From Trissonchulus latispiculum (Eukaryota; Nematoda; Enoplea; Enoplida; Ironidae), in the NCBI GenBank assembly GCA_030248195.1, contig JASAND010020557.1, positions 102,001-166,000 on the forward strand: a DNA stretch of 64,000 nucleotides. Reading direction: 5' to 3'. The position numbers and the translations under genes are program-made. How positions within the stretch are numbered: position 1 is the stretch's first letter; each line of letters starts with the position of its first letter. The notes beneath the pieces are model-generated. The model was not told the DNA's origin and ran no database searches. It worked only from the letters and a program-made list of their open reading frames with translations. Shown here one piece after another: positions 1 to 11,990 of the stretch.

Positions 1-2067
1 CGCGAACAGGAGGTTTTGGCGGTTGAGGCCGAAAATGTGTAGGAAGCGTTGTTGTGCGTTGTTGTTGTTTTTGCAGCCCCGTGTATATGGAAAATTTCTG
101 AAAATTTCTTTTGTGCCCGAGCTGATTTTTTTAAAATTTCTCTTTATATTTCTTTGATCATTGTACCTTTCCATGCTGACCTTAGGGTTCTTTGTCTTCG
201 AATAAATTTTATTCTGAAAATTTCTTTTCTGTTCTGTTGAATTTTTGCCTAGTTTTTTCGTTTGCTCGGGCACATTTACTATTTTCTATCTTTCTACTTA
301 TCTACCTTATGGCTTGAAGGGGTCCTGGGGTGGATGAGTCGCTTTGTTGACCTAAGACTGGGACACGGAGTGGCTCGTCTTCCCTATGGCCCTTGTTTTC
401 TATCTACTTACACTTGACTAGTATTTTACGGTTTTAGTTTTTTGGGTTGTCGCTGTGGTGTGGGCCTCCAAAGGTTGTTACCTAAAGCTGGGTCAGCTTT
501 GGGGTGCTCACACCGCCGTGGTCATGCTGCTACGGTTGAGGGGCTTTACTATTTTCATGTCGTGTTTTCTGAATTCGTTTTGTCCATTGTTTTGCATTGA
601 TTCTATGCTGGTATTGCTTTATTCACAGTACTTTAATTTTTGTTTTTGTGTTTAGGTGATGGTTCTTTTCTACTGTACGGATCCCACACCCCCTCTTGCG
701 CCAGGCGTGCCTCCCACGATGGATGCTATTATGCAGCAGGGCCTTGTTTTGTTTGGTCTGGAAGCGCACGGAGACTTGGTGGTGTTGGTCGGTGTCGACT
801 TTGTGGCAGCGGTGTGGCCGGGAGCAGGATTGATTCTTCTGTATCTGGGGTGGGCTGCCTCGCTTGGCAGTTCCTCTGGGCCAGTTCCATTCTCTTTGTC
901 AGGCCAGTTGTCGCCTTTGACTCTGTTTCTGACCTTTGATCTGTGGCGGGGCTTGGCCCTTGCATCTGTATCCTGGCCTCCTGGCCTCTACTGTTCTGGT
1001 GCGGCCGCACTTGGCCAGCTTTGTTCTTCCCGGGTCTCGGTAGAATCCCGGTTTGCTATTTTATGTACTGTTCACTTGGGCTGTGTGTGCCCTCTTTACT
1101 TTATGAACTTGGGTTGGCTTAGGCCATTTTCGAACTTTGTGGGTGGGTTCTGTTTAGAACATTTGTATACTGTTTATGGGCTCCCGGTGTGCTCTGGTCA
1201 TTTGCCTGGTTGCTCCCTCATGAAGTCGTGGTTCCCTCCTTCGGCACGCCTAGCACGTTTCCAGCTCCCCGTATCTTTGTTTCGTTGTGATTTTGCATTC
1301 CATTTTTGTCAGTATAACGGGTGGGGATTTTGTCTCTTTTGATGTTTGTTACTACCTATTGGGAGGGTTCCTTCAAATTTGGAGTACTGAGTTTTCTGTT
1401 CGGGCGCTCCCTATTCACGTTTGGTAGCTATTTTGCGGTAGTTTGGTTTTCTTGTTTTGGCCATGTTTAGCCATTTATAACTTTGCCTTACTATTTTTGC
1501 CTTGTATAATTTTTGCTTCTACTGATTTTTTGTGTTTATCTTACTCCATATGCATAATAAACCGCTAGTAATTGCTTATATTTGTTGTTTTCTACAAGCT
1601 TCTAGTTGGGTTTCTTCTGTGGGGGTTATTGTGATTGTTGGGATGGGTTCCCTAGTGGGCTGTGTCCCCGTTGTATCCTGTCTTTTCTGTCTGTTCGGCC
1701 TTGTGTGTGGGGATCTATACGGGTGTTTATTGTACTGTTTTCAAAATTTACGTAGTTGTTTGTGTTTCTCAAAAGTCGTCAGTAGGTTCGTTTAGTAGTT
1801 CGTTTCGTATGTTTGTTTCGTCTGTCTAAGTTGGTTTTGTGTTTAGTTTCGGTCACAGCCGACACAGTTTTACCCAGTGTCAGTCCGAAGTGTCAGTCCG
1901 GGCTCGTCTGTGAGCCGCGTAGTTCGCAGGCAGTGGGGATCGTTTGGCTCCACTTTTAGCCTTAGCTAGGTCTAATTCGCGTTTTATCTCTAAAACTACT
2001 ACTTGGGTACCCAAAACTAATGTAATCCCGTTTTACCATTGTTTAACTTTCTGTGGCACCCTTATTG
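1..2067. other. T/G-rich, A-poor stretch with no recognisable gene
   Basis: The + strand is strongly T-rich and A-poor for about 2 kb, then changes abruptly near a short G+C-rich run at 2068-2107. The longest open frames are a + frame of 228 codons at 656-1342 and an overlapping - frame at 729-1010. Neither shows a domain, signal peptide or repeated motif that I recognise, and both are explained by the scarcity of A on the + strand, which removes stop codons. It could be untranslated or internal DNA of a retroelement related to the LTR-like repeat that follows, but that is a guess. Confidence 0.4.
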
Positions 2068-2109
2068 ATCGCCGCGCGGGGGGCCGGCGGCGGAAAAGAG
2101 GGGGTATTT

Positions 2110-2880
2110 TGTAAGATATTACCCATTTAGGGCACTAGTAGCTGGCTGCGCAGCAGCGTAGCACTAAAAAGCAGCAGCGTAGTACTAAAAAATCATCCCA
2201 AATTGCAATGGATTGTGTAGTACCCTAGGGGCTATCAATGAGCACAATTTGAGCTAAATCGGTGAGGGTCGAATTTTCGACCCAAGTAGCCCCTGTGGGA
2301 TATTACCCATTTAGGGCACTAGTAGCTGGCTGCGCAACAGCGCAGCACTAAAAAGTATTCGTGGTGCTATCTTCATATGCGTAGCGTAAAGTGTATTCTA
2401 TTCGATGAAATTGTACAACTTTGAGCTATTTTGACATTTGTCTTATTCATGAATGATAAAGATGATTTCTTTTAGGCTAGCTACTCCACTATCACAAAGT
2501 ATATATAAACGAGAGAAAGTGTAGATTTACGGCATTTGGAAGTTTTGTCAGCGCTGGGGTCGGGTGACGTTTATCAGTTGGGTAGGAGACGTGGGTGAAG
2601 TTTAGGTGTACGGGAGCGGGTAACGCCCTCCTTTGTGCTCTTTGTATCTTGTTAGCGTGCCCCATTTGTATTCTCTATTAGTTTTGTATGTCCGTTCTAA
2701 AGTTGGTATGACTATTTTGTATTCGTTATAGTAAAACCTAGCGGTTACTTGGTCTATTAGCTAAGGGGACGGTCGTCTAGGGCTTATAGGTGATTCTGTT
2801 CTAATTTACTCGCTAATCTACAACTCTCCTTGCATCTTTTCTCGCTTGGTTAGGACTGGATATCACACACTGAACACCTA
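2110..2880 (+). repeat. LTR-like repeat, + copy
   Basis: A sequence starting TGTGGGATATTACCCATT at 2294 continues with a GCGCAACAGCGCAGCA block, a TATATAAA box near 2500 and an ATCACACAC-like end near 2865. The same order of blocks is found in reverse orientation at 18238-18804. TG start, internal TATA box and length fit a solo LTR, but no primer-binding site, coding region or target duplication is visible. The first ~80 bp are present twice (2110 and 2294), separated by an unrelated dispersed repeat. Confidence 0.4.
2193..2293 (+). repeat. Dispersed 100-bp repeat, copy 1
   Basis: About 100 bp running from ATCCCAAATT to GACCCAAGTAGC recurs at 10123-10220 with roughly 85-90% identity by eye. 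It sits between two copies of the start of the LTR-like repeat. Confidence 0.7.
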
Positions 2881-4315
2881 CTTGCAATCCTTTACCGAAG
2901 TCCGACACAGTTTACTACAGAGGTACATGCACAGTACTTCACACCCCTTAAGGTGGTAAGGTGGTTCCTTTTGGGCACATATTGCTGGTTGGCGGCGTAA
3001 ATCAAGATGAAATTTGACGAAACTTTCCGAAATACGTTGTTTTAGCGTTCTAACACCGTCCGCGCAATCCCGATTCAAAAATTCGAGATTTCCGGTCAGG
3101 GAGGTTTTTCCAAATTCCTGAAAGTTTGGCAGCAGCTATACAGTTATGGCTATATTCATTCGAAAGATCTTGTTGCGCTTTATATTTTTGCTTTTTAAAG
3201 CAACGTTCTAGCTTTTCTCTACCGTGAGATATAGCAGATTTTCTTGTTTTGGCGTCGAAAACTTGTCATTTTTGCAGAAATCAAATAATCCATCATTTCA
3301 ATCATTGCCTTGACTTGCAAAATAGACCCAGCCCACAAGTGATGATGTTATCCTAAGCCTGCCGGGTAGCTAAACTTAGCTACAGCCGCCAGCAACGGAA
3401 AGGTTGACCATGTGTCACTTTAATCCGTTACAATATGCTCCACATTGCGGGTCATAAACTTTGATTAAGTATTCTGAAAGCTGTAAAGCCTAATTAGAAA
3501 TTCTACTTACGGCAAATCACAGTTGATGACAAGACATTGATGTCAATTATCCCTGGTTAGCTCTGCCCGATTTCAAGACTTCTCTGGCGCAGAATTATGA
3601 ATTTTCAGCAAAATTTCTGAAATTCGTGTTTTTTGGCAAATGCTAAGGCTACAACACAGACCTACAAAATGTCAGACTATTTATTCGCGTATCATTATTG
3701 ATGACTTTAGGTCAAGTTTGGGTACAAATGGTGCAGGTTAGTACACCCATTTTGTCGCTGGAGTCAAATAAGAGGGTCCGACAACCATAATCTCAAAAAT
3801 AGCAATATTTTTTCAGATTTTTCGAAATACGTTAAATCAATCGAAACGACGCGCTCATTGTGGGGAACATTTTTTATTCTTGGACCGCAACACGCAACTG
3901 CGCCAAATTCAAGTTTTCGGCCGTTAAATGATTGTCGTTGTCAAGGCTTTCCAGCGCCGGTGCTACTCCCTAAAATCACTAAATAAAGCCATAAAGTAGA
4001 CTTTCTCCATTAAACGTTACCCGAAATCCTTTGTTTACATTAGTTATCAAACATATAACCGAATGAAGCTCCATTCTCAAGGATGTTCAGGTGTAAATTG
4101 CTTTTGCACCGTCGTTTTCACCCATTTTCAAATTGCACGCAATTAATACTACTACTACTACTACTACCACTACTACTACTACTACTATTAATACTAAGGC
4201 CACTCGTTAAGTACTGAACGCATCTACTCAAAATTTAAACTTGATGTGCAGGACATGTGTGACAAAATTTTGTGTGAAAATGAGCAGAATCCGTGACCTT
4301 AAAATTTTTCACTGT
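2881..4315. other. AT-rich DNA with no gene; repeat and ACT microsatellite
   Basis: No credible open frame. 2948-3085 is a diverged copy of a repeat also seen at 40187-40320 (shared core TTCCTTTTGGGCA and AAATCAAGA-GAAATTT). 4147-4195 is a (CTA/ACT)n microsatellite. I see nothing else. Confidence 0.6.
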
Positions 4316-4323
4316 GGACCCAC

Positions 4324-5060
4324 TAGAGATGAGGATTTTGGCTCGCGGCTCGGCTCGGGTCGGCTCAGCTCGGCTCGCGAGCCGAGCCGAGCCGAGCCGG
4401 CAGCAATTTCTCCCGAGCCGAGCCGAGCCGAGCCGGAGAACTGAAGCTCCGAGCCGAGCCGAGCCGAGCCGAGCCGACCCCAACAAAAAATAGTAATTCG
4501 ACCAAATTTCACTGCTATTTTCTCGAACTTGTTTATGTAAAATTGCCAATAATTTCTGTGAAGACTAATAATAATTGCCAATAATTTTCTTTAGCTTTCC
4601 CGATACCTTCCAAGCTAATGTTTATCTTAATATTAGGCTGTCCTTGATGCCAACTTGCGTATGGTATTGATATACTTTTAGTAAGAAAAACTTTTGACTT
4701 ATTTCATTTTTTCGTCTCAGTTTTGGTTTCATAAAAATCTTACCTGTAAATTCCATTATTCCGTGTTTCTGGGTATTTGTAGTATTTTTATTTTATCAGA
4801 TAGCGAAAAAGTTGTAACTGCTTCTAGTATTCGAGTATATAATATGATCTTGAGAGGCTAAAGATAAATCTTAACTTGTAATCATAACTGGTTACGACTT
4901 CGTTAATAAATTTGACCAAGACAACAAAATATAAAAATTCCATGCAATATGGCGAATTTGAAATTTCAAGCTTGGCGAGCCGAGCCGAGCCGAGCCGAGC
5001 CGAGCCGACCTCACTTTCTCGCGAGCCGAGCCGGAAAAGTCCGGCTCGTCCTCATCTCTA
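4324..5060. mobile_element. hAT-type non-autonomous element with GAGCC arrays
   Basis: The ends are TAGAGATGAGGA and its inverse TCCTCATCTCTA. They are flanked by a perfect 8-bp duplication GGACCCAC (4316-4323 and 5061-5068), the target size of hAT transposons. Just inside both ends are arrays of GAGCC/GGCTC pentamers (about 4341-4475 and 4976-5035). The 737-bp body is AT-rich and has no transposase, so it would depend on an enzyme supplied elsewhere. The high-scoring open frames here are artefacts of the pentamer array. Confidence 0.88.
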
Positions 5061-5068
5061 GGACCCAC

Positions 5069-7691
5069 CTTATGTTGTCATACTATTTTACCAATCAGCA
5101 ACATTTTCCATTTCCTAATCTGGCTGATTTCTAACAACATAGTTACAAGGTTAATCCTGGGTCTTGGTCTGCAAAATAAGTTCTGGAAACTACGCAACTG
5201 AGAAACCAAACTCTTTAAAAATTGTGTTTGTTCTTGACAAGTCAAAGCTTACAAACTAATATCTTGGTGACTGCATAAAAATGCCGCAAAACAACTACAG
5301 CAAACTGATCTCTACATTATTATGTTGCGTTAGGGCTACTGTTGCTTTAGGGTGACCCAATGTTGAATGGGTTAGAGGTTAAATGCGCCGTTAAACATTA
5401 CTTTACCCTCTACATCATACGGCGATCAGTCGTGTTGACATTTTAGTTAGTCTGTCATTTGAGTTTAACTTGCAGAAACTTGCAATGAATTAAACAGTTT
5501 TTTGTAAAATACTACAATTCGGAAACGGTTTTGGTGCATCTTATTGATGAAAATTAACGATGGCTACATGAAAGCATATAGTAGTATCATCTATCATGAA
5601 GCAATGATATTTGTTCTCCAACTAGGTCATGCTGGCAGAAACATAGGTCGCTCTAGTAAACAAATAGTTTTTTCCAGTTCAGGTTCACGGCATGCATGAT
5701 GTATGCCGAATGAGTCTTACAATGTATCAAGCACAATAACATCAGTCAATTGGCTTTGAAACCAGGCAGAAACAAGTCGTGATAATTAATTCGTTCTTCC
5801 AAAGTATGAAGTGTATCACCACACTGTAACAATAAAAGGAACAACGAATTTAATCAGGCGGCAGCGCAATCCCTCAAATGGATTACCCATGATTGTGCTG
5901 CCACCCTAGAAATTTAGCACGTTTCTTTATAAACGTCGGAATAATAACTGACTCAGCACAATATATATGAGCCTTCCAGTTGGGTCCAGTTTTTGGGTGA
6001 TCCTAATTTTGGATCTGGAAACCATTTTCGATACCCCGTACACTCTGGGGCTCCTTGATATCTCAATTTTCTGTAGGGCGCGTTTCAGAAAAATGTTTGA
6101 CAATCCTCATTTTCTTGAATACATCATTTGTAAATGCTCTACAATTTGCAAAGAGATGTACCGGCGCTCAAGTAGACGGTGGATTTCCCTAATATCTACA
6201 GAATTTGTTGATGTAAACCTAAATCCAGCATAGTAGCAGTGAATTTGCAAGCTAAAGCATGACAAAATCTGATCAGAAAATAGCTAGCTAGCAACAGCAA
6301 TTTTAACGGTACTGAGAGCTGAAACCAGCATAGGTAAATTGAGACACAGTACATATTAATCTAACCTAAAGTTACGAACTTGGGATAATGTAGGATATCA
6401 CGTCGAGCACGAGATACGTCTAATTCTAATATACATAGTCAGGTCAAATAAACTTGACCGTGTTAAATAAAATTAAATAAAATGACCCATGTTGTACAGG
6501 TTTTGCAGGATTTGCAAAACTTATTAAGTTTTTCTTTGTTTTTTGAGTTCTATTAGGACCATGAACAAACTATAAAGCTAACTCTACAATAGGTACTGCT
6601 TTTAGTAAAACCGACTATTTCGAAACTAGCAAAGCTGACTGACTCTGCGTGCACATCAGCGATTCTTATTGGCTGAGCCTACCACGTGGAGCTTTAGTCA
6701 ACAAGGAATATCTAAACTCTAAAACCTAACAAGTTCTAAGTTCTAAAGTCTAAACATTGACTCTCAAGATCCTATAACCTGTACTCGAATAACTATAAGT
6801 GCATTTGGATTTTAGAATTTAGAATAAAAGCTAAATTCTCTAAATCTTAAATTCTAAAGTCTAATGTTAAAATTATAGGAAAAATAGGTGGAATGTTTAA
6901 ATTTCAAAAATCCTTTGGGAATTTTTGAAATTAGAGTAAATTTCTAAAATATCTTCTTGAAATTTTTAGAAATTCTAAATGATACTAGAATCCCCGGACA
7001 CCCGGACATAAAATTTGCTTCTAAAATCGAATATCTGAAATCTAAAACAAAAATATTGCACTCTGGTTGTCCGATTGCGTCAACAGTGTTGATGCAACTT
7101 AAGATCAAACTCATACATGAAAACTCTTCAAGAGGCAAATTTCAAGCTTTTTATTCCGGCTGGAGCCAGCTGCATAAAAGTTATTAGTTGATTAGTGATT
7201 ACTGATTAGTTGATTAGAGTAGCAGTTTTTCGAGAAATGCTTTTGTTGCAGTCGACTTTTTGGTAGCAATGATTGTTGAACTGCTTTATCCAAAAATTAT
7301 GAAGTATTTAGTTTATCGTCAGTCACTGACAGATTCAGTCAAAGGAAAATTTCTTTATTTTTGGCACTGGCATAATTCCAATTTAGAACGCTCAAGGGCT
7401 AAATTATTGTTGTAGCTCGTTTGTACATAAGCTTAGAATATCCTTGAAAAACTGCTGATAGCACATAGAAAATTAGGATGACAGGAAAATTAATTCCCCG
7501 AAAAGTCACCAAATGTTCCAATTTAAACGGCAACTCTGGCAATACTGTAAAAAGAAAGCTATGAAATAATTGCTTGGAAGTTCAGTAAGACTGATTCCAA
7601 TTCATCATCAGTACATTTCATAAGATCAAGGCATCTACCAAATCCAACAATGATCACCATCCATAATAATTTGATTTTCCATGAACTTATT
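5069..7691. other. AT-rich DNA, nothing recognised
   Basis: No frame over 90 codons, no splice-bounded exon I can defend, and no clear repeat. 6720-6860 is a loose run of TCTAAA/TTCTAA words. The small frames at 5967-6233 and 6957-7187 show no family resemblance. Confidence 0.5.
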
Positions 7692-7861
7692 TAAGGGTGG
7701 ATGATTGGCCTTTTCTTGTCACGGGCGCTTTTAAGTTTTGGGTCGCGACGTTTCGCCCATTTTTACCTATTGGCGACTTCAGGTTGGTAAAGAGGGGAGA
7801 AACGTCGCAACCCAAAATTTAACAGCGCTCGTGGCAAGAACAAGCCAATGATCTACCATTA
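7692..7861. mobile_element. Short inverted-repeat element (MITE-like)
   Basis: About 65-bp arms beginning TAAGGGTGGATGATTGGC pair with an inverse ending GCCAATGATCTACCATTA, with a 35-40-bp loop. Both arms carry GGGTCGCGACGTTTC or its near-inverse. No coding capacity. I do not see a convincing target duplication. Confidence 0.65.
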
Positions 7862-8224
7862 GGTATAAAACGCCACTAAGAGCATATAGATCAGAACTAA
7901 CAAAACTTTACAATTTTTCGACAACTCAGCCTAGATACGTTTCACAACTCGGTCTTTAACACTATTTGATGGGACAATGAACTGGTTATACTATTACAAA
8001 ACCTTGCTAGTGTATTTCAAAATCTCATAGGTTTTGTCAACAGATATTCTATCAATCCGCGTAATGTTCTATTACAGACAAAGTCTAGTCGCGCAACCCA
8101 AACTACATAACCTGCCGTGTCTGTGTTCGCAACAGCAACAAGATTTGATTCTCAACAGCATCAAGAAATTTAAACTACTAAACGACACGTAGAAGTAAGA
8201 CAAAGTTGCAGACGTTATTTTACG
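7862..8224 (+). promoter_or_regulatory. Upstream flank of the signal-peptide exon
   Basis: AT-rich sequence directly upstream of the ATG at 8225. It should hold the 5' untranslated region and promoter if that exon is real. The run from about 8120 to 8224 is rich in CAACAGCA/ACAAG words as in many leaders. I cannot identify a TATA box or start site with confidence. Confidence 0.25.
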
Positions 8225-8288
8225 ATGAATTCAGCATTGATTACAGGACGGTCTCTGATTTTTGCCTGCACTGTATTTATCACTTTGT
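8225..8288 (+). CDS. Signal-peptide exon, likely exon 1 of the amine oxidase gene
   Basis: ATG opens 21 codons plus one base, ending at a consensus donor GTAAGT (8289 on). The peptide starts MNSALITGR and continues with a hydrophobic run SLIFACTVFITL, the shape of a secretory signal peptide. The split codon is T|GT. Acceptors ending TTTAG at 22975 and 49216 are both followed by GTGCATCGG, so splicing to either gives Cys-Ala-Ser and then the amine-oxidase N-terminus in frame. The nearer, dead copy (14.7-kb intron) is its natural partner. The intact copy would need a 41-kb intron or its own exon 1, which I could not find. This is inferred from phase and signals only; no transcript is available. 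Confidence 0.55.
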
Positions 8289-9499
8289 GTAAGTGAATTA
8301 AGATTTTATGTTTGCTGTTGTTGTTTGGATTTTCATTAATTTTTATATATGGTCACATATTTGTCAGTAGTATCAAGAGTACATAATATAAGAGTAAGAA
8401 ACTCTTACAGCAACATGTACAAATCATGCTAGGTATGCTCGGTGCGTTAAGTCGGGAACCCCCCCCCTCTCCGAAAGTCTCGGGGGGGAGGTCCCACGTA
8501 GCACTAATTACACGCTTTCATATAAGCGTGTGTCTGCTCGCTGATTGGCCCATTAGCCTAAGGCTTATGGTTGGTAATTTATTAGTTATTTTCATTAATT
8601 AATTATAACTTTAATTAGGTTAATGCAAGTAAAAAACTAATTCGACAACTTTGTAGGATTTTTTCTGCTCTTTCCAATGATATAAAAATTGTTGCACATT
8701 GCACTCCTGCGAATTTTTGTATTGTGCAACAATTTTTATATCATTGGAAAGAGCAGAAAAAATGCTACAAAGTTGTCGAATTAGTTTTTTGATTGTACTA
8801 AACTAATTAAAGTTATAATTAATTAATTAAAATAACTAATAAATTACTTACAGTACGCCTTAGGCTAGTGGGCCAATCAGCGAGCAGACACACGCTTATA
8901 TGAAAGCGTGTAATTAGTGCAAAGTGGGACTCCCCCTGGAAGTTACGGGAGGGGGTCCCCCAGGGTTGGACATGGACACATTTTTTCCGACCGCGACCGC
9001 CCCGCGACCGCAGAAGTCGTGACCACGACCGCCCGAGTCCGCGACCGCAGCCCGCAGGCTAGTTTTGTGACCGCAAAAGTTTGAGTTATTAACCTTCAAT
9101 TCTATGCAAAAAATCCACTTTTCTCACATTTTTAAGGTTTTTACAGTGTTTTTACAGGCACATCACCGCAGTCGGTATTCCGTTTAGGGCTGGTGCAGCG
9201 TCGATATATAACTTTCGACAGCGCAATTTGTTTCTATAATGGAAAGAGTGTTTCTATAATGGAAGAAAGGCAAGAGGTTTCTATAATGGAATTCTGTGTG
9301 CAGGGTGTCTGTTCTTTCACTTTAGGGTTGTTTACCAACCGAACGGCAGCGGCAGCATACTATTAACACTGCTTGAAGCGTTGGTTTTCCTCCTTTCGAG
9401 TATTCTTAACCTTTAATTCTCATCTAATCTTATGGCATTGATCGAAACTTTCAGAACATATTGATTGAACTGAATTGATTGAAACTTAGTTTGAACTTG

Positions 9500-10085
9500 A
9501 AACTATTGAAAATGGCCTAAAATCGGAGCTTTAGATTTTTCGATTCTCACAACGATAACTTATTCAAATCAAACCGTTTGAAACGTTCTACTGCTAATTT
9601 TGTAGCTTACTGCAATATCTAAAACTTGTCAAAGAGCTTTTTCCGAAATTCTATGTATAACTTTTGCGGTTATCGTTTCCGTGAGACAGCCCCAAAAATA
9701 ATTCAAAATTGACATTTTTCGAAAAGTTTCGGGAACTTAACAAACATGCACAATATCTACATCAATCGATCGCTTTTTCAATTCCAAAAAAACTTTTCTT
9801 CTTGGGACAAACGTCCATTTTGCAGCTATTTAAAGTTATCGGTCAAAAACCGTATGTTCGTGAATTTTCAATTTCTGTGTTTGCTGGGTTGTCTCAGAAA
9901 AAGGATTGGTAGGAAAATTAGAAACCGAATTTTGTAAAAAGCTCTGAGCAAGTTTTAGATATTGTATCTAGCTACAAAATGAGCTATAGAACGTTTCAAA
10001 CGGTTTTGATTTCAGTAAGTTATCGTTGTCAGAAGCGAAAAATCTAAAGTTCCAATTTTAGGCCATTTTCAATAGGAATTAGGAA
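9500..10085. repeat. Inverted repeat with ~180-bp arms
   Basis: The left arm (about 9500-9690) starts near TTGAAAATGGCCTAAAAT. Its inverse (about 9900-10075) ends in TTTTAGGCCATTTTCAA. Both arms share GAAACGTTCTA/TAGAACGTTTC and the AAAACTTG/CAAGTTTT words. Upstream at 9226-9293 are three copies of TTTCTATAATGGAA. No coding function is visible. Confidence 0.7.
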
Positions 10086-10122
10086 CTTTGAATGGCTGTA
10101 ACTTTTTTATTACTGGACGAAA

Positions 10123-10220
10123 TTATCCCAAATTTCAATGGACTGTGGAGGACCCTAGGGACTATCAATGGGCACAATTTGAGCAAAATTGGTGAGGGTT
10201 GAATTTTCGACCCAAGTAGC
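10123..10220 (+). repeat. Dispersed 100-bp repeat, copy 2
   Basis: Near-copy of 2193-2293, ending in the same GACCCAAGTAGC. It directly abuts the left target duplication of the next hAT element. Confidence 0.7.
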
Positions 10221-11123
10221 GCCCCCACAGAGTTGGAAGCGGGTAGCGGGTACCCACGGGTACCCGCGGGTACCCGCGGGTAATAGAAAATTTGCTACCC
10301 GCAGGCTACCCGCGCGCGTAGTTGCGGGCATCTCTTGCTGATATATTCACTAAAATTCTAACACATTTCCGTAAAGTGTTCGGAAAAAACAGAATTCATG
10401 TTGGTGATTTCAAAAATTTAGCTAATTTTGGCTGGATGCCCTTCTCCACGACTGCTATTTTCAGCGCATATGGGTTCCTTGATTAAACTTATTCTATTTG
10501 GTTATATCCAGAAACGTAATCATAAGCTATGTTGTGTTGCCATGTTGTGATCCTACAGCATGTATACATATGCTGTACATTGATCGAGATCTCTACTTGC
10601 ATTTCTTGCTTTTAGTAAGCAAATAAACTTAATTTTTCAACACACAGTTTGCTTTACGTGCCGTTTTTGTTATACTTTTATACTTTTTTGTTATGCTACA
10701 CGCAAAGCTTAAATTCCTTAAATTTTATTGTAAGCATATGTTCCTTTAGTGGCGTTCAGTGGATGGTATAGAAGGTTAAAATGCAACCTTTGAAAAACTT
10801 TTTCGAAACTGGGAATGCTTGCTCAAAATATTTTCAAACAAATATTATTCTAGAAAAGTCCTGATGACTATATGGCTATCCGTGGGTTATAACAGAAACA
10901 AAACTTAGTCGTACAACTTATAATTTTTCAAATTCACACAAATAAGTGTGAAAGGCTAAACTGTTTACGGAAGGGCATAACTTTTTAGAAAATCCAAGTT
11001 AGCATATTTTAACTGACATTGAGAACAAACTAAATATTAATTGCTATTGCTTGTCGGAAAATTATCACTATTCAAATTATAAAATTCAAAATTCAAAAAT
11101 TATCAAAATTATTACCATTCAAT

Positions 11124-11513
11124 AGTGCTGGGTGTTTGCCGGTTCTACCAACGGTACTAACACTCAAGCAACGAGTTGGCCGTCGGCCGTCATCCGAAAA
11201 TTTGCCCAACAATTGGCTCCAGCTCTATCCATTTAAAATAAAGAAGAACAGCAAAATTTTAGCAATCTTTCGGGGTTTGCAGAAAAAATTCCCATCTGGG
11301 CTTGAAAACTGCACGTTGGCCGTTCGTTGGCCAGACATTGGCCGTTGGCCGTTGGCCATTGGCCGTTGGCCGACCAACGGCCAATGGCCAACGAACGGCC
11401 AATTGGCCGTTGGCTGTTGGCCGGCCAATGGCCGTTGGCCGACCAACGACCAAAGTCCGGCTAAGCCAATTGGATTGAAACGACGAAAAATCCGGCCAAC
11501 ACCAGGCTAAATG
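11124..11513. mobile_element. Small element with GGCCGTTGGCC array
   Basis: The ends TAGTGCTGGGTGTTTGCCGG and (inverted) TAGCCTGGTGTTGGCCGG are similar. Inside is an array of TTGGCCG/CGGCCAA words (11310-11455). I see no matching 8-bp duplication, so assignment to hAT is by analogy. The three overlapping frames here are products of the array, not genes. Confidence 0.55.
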
Positions 11514-11666
11514 CATTTTCGAAGCAGTGAACATAATTTTCAGAAAATTACAGACTTTGTTCATTTTTCAAAACCTTGAGATTTAAATAGACTAGTCCTT
11601 CCTTACTACTTTAGCCTTGTAACATGGGTCTTTTTCGAGACTACATGAGCGCAACATCAATTTCTT

Positions 11667-11990
11667 GTAGAGAAGCACCGGGCCGGGTCCGAGACCGGGG
11701 CCTGAAAACTGTGGGTCTAAATAAGAAAATTTTCTTAAAATTTAAGATTTTGCTATAATTTCAAGTATATATCGACACAATTACTAGTGTTTTTCATTCA
11801 AATCGATGACTAATATAATAACATAACTAATAACAACTAATATAATATCTACCAATTAAAACTTAATTTTGACTTTTAAAATTCCAAACTTTTGGCGAAA
11901 AATTGCCAAAAAAGTACAAAATATTGGTCCCGGTCGGCATCGGGCTGAACCACCGAGACTGACATTGGGGGCCAAGTCCAGGTGCATCTC
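11667..11990. mobile_element. Small hAT-like element with GGGCCGGG/GACCGGG words
   Basis: Left TAGAGAAGCACCGGG and right (inverted) TAGAGATGCACCTGG form short inverted ends typical of hAT elements. G+C-rich words follow inside both. No target duplication is visible and the body is AT-rich and non-coding. Confidence 0.5.

Noticed and set aside
656..1342. 228-codon + frame near the start
   Set aside because: Overlaps another frame, has no motif, and is explained by the scarcity of A (hence stops) on this strand.
4235..4581. Arg/Ser/Ala-rich frames on both strands
   Set aside because: They translate the GAGCC pentamer array of the hAT element in several frames.
11136..11564. Three overlapping frames rich in Gly, Pro, Trp
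   Set aside because: They arise from the GGCCGTTGGCC array and occur on both strands.
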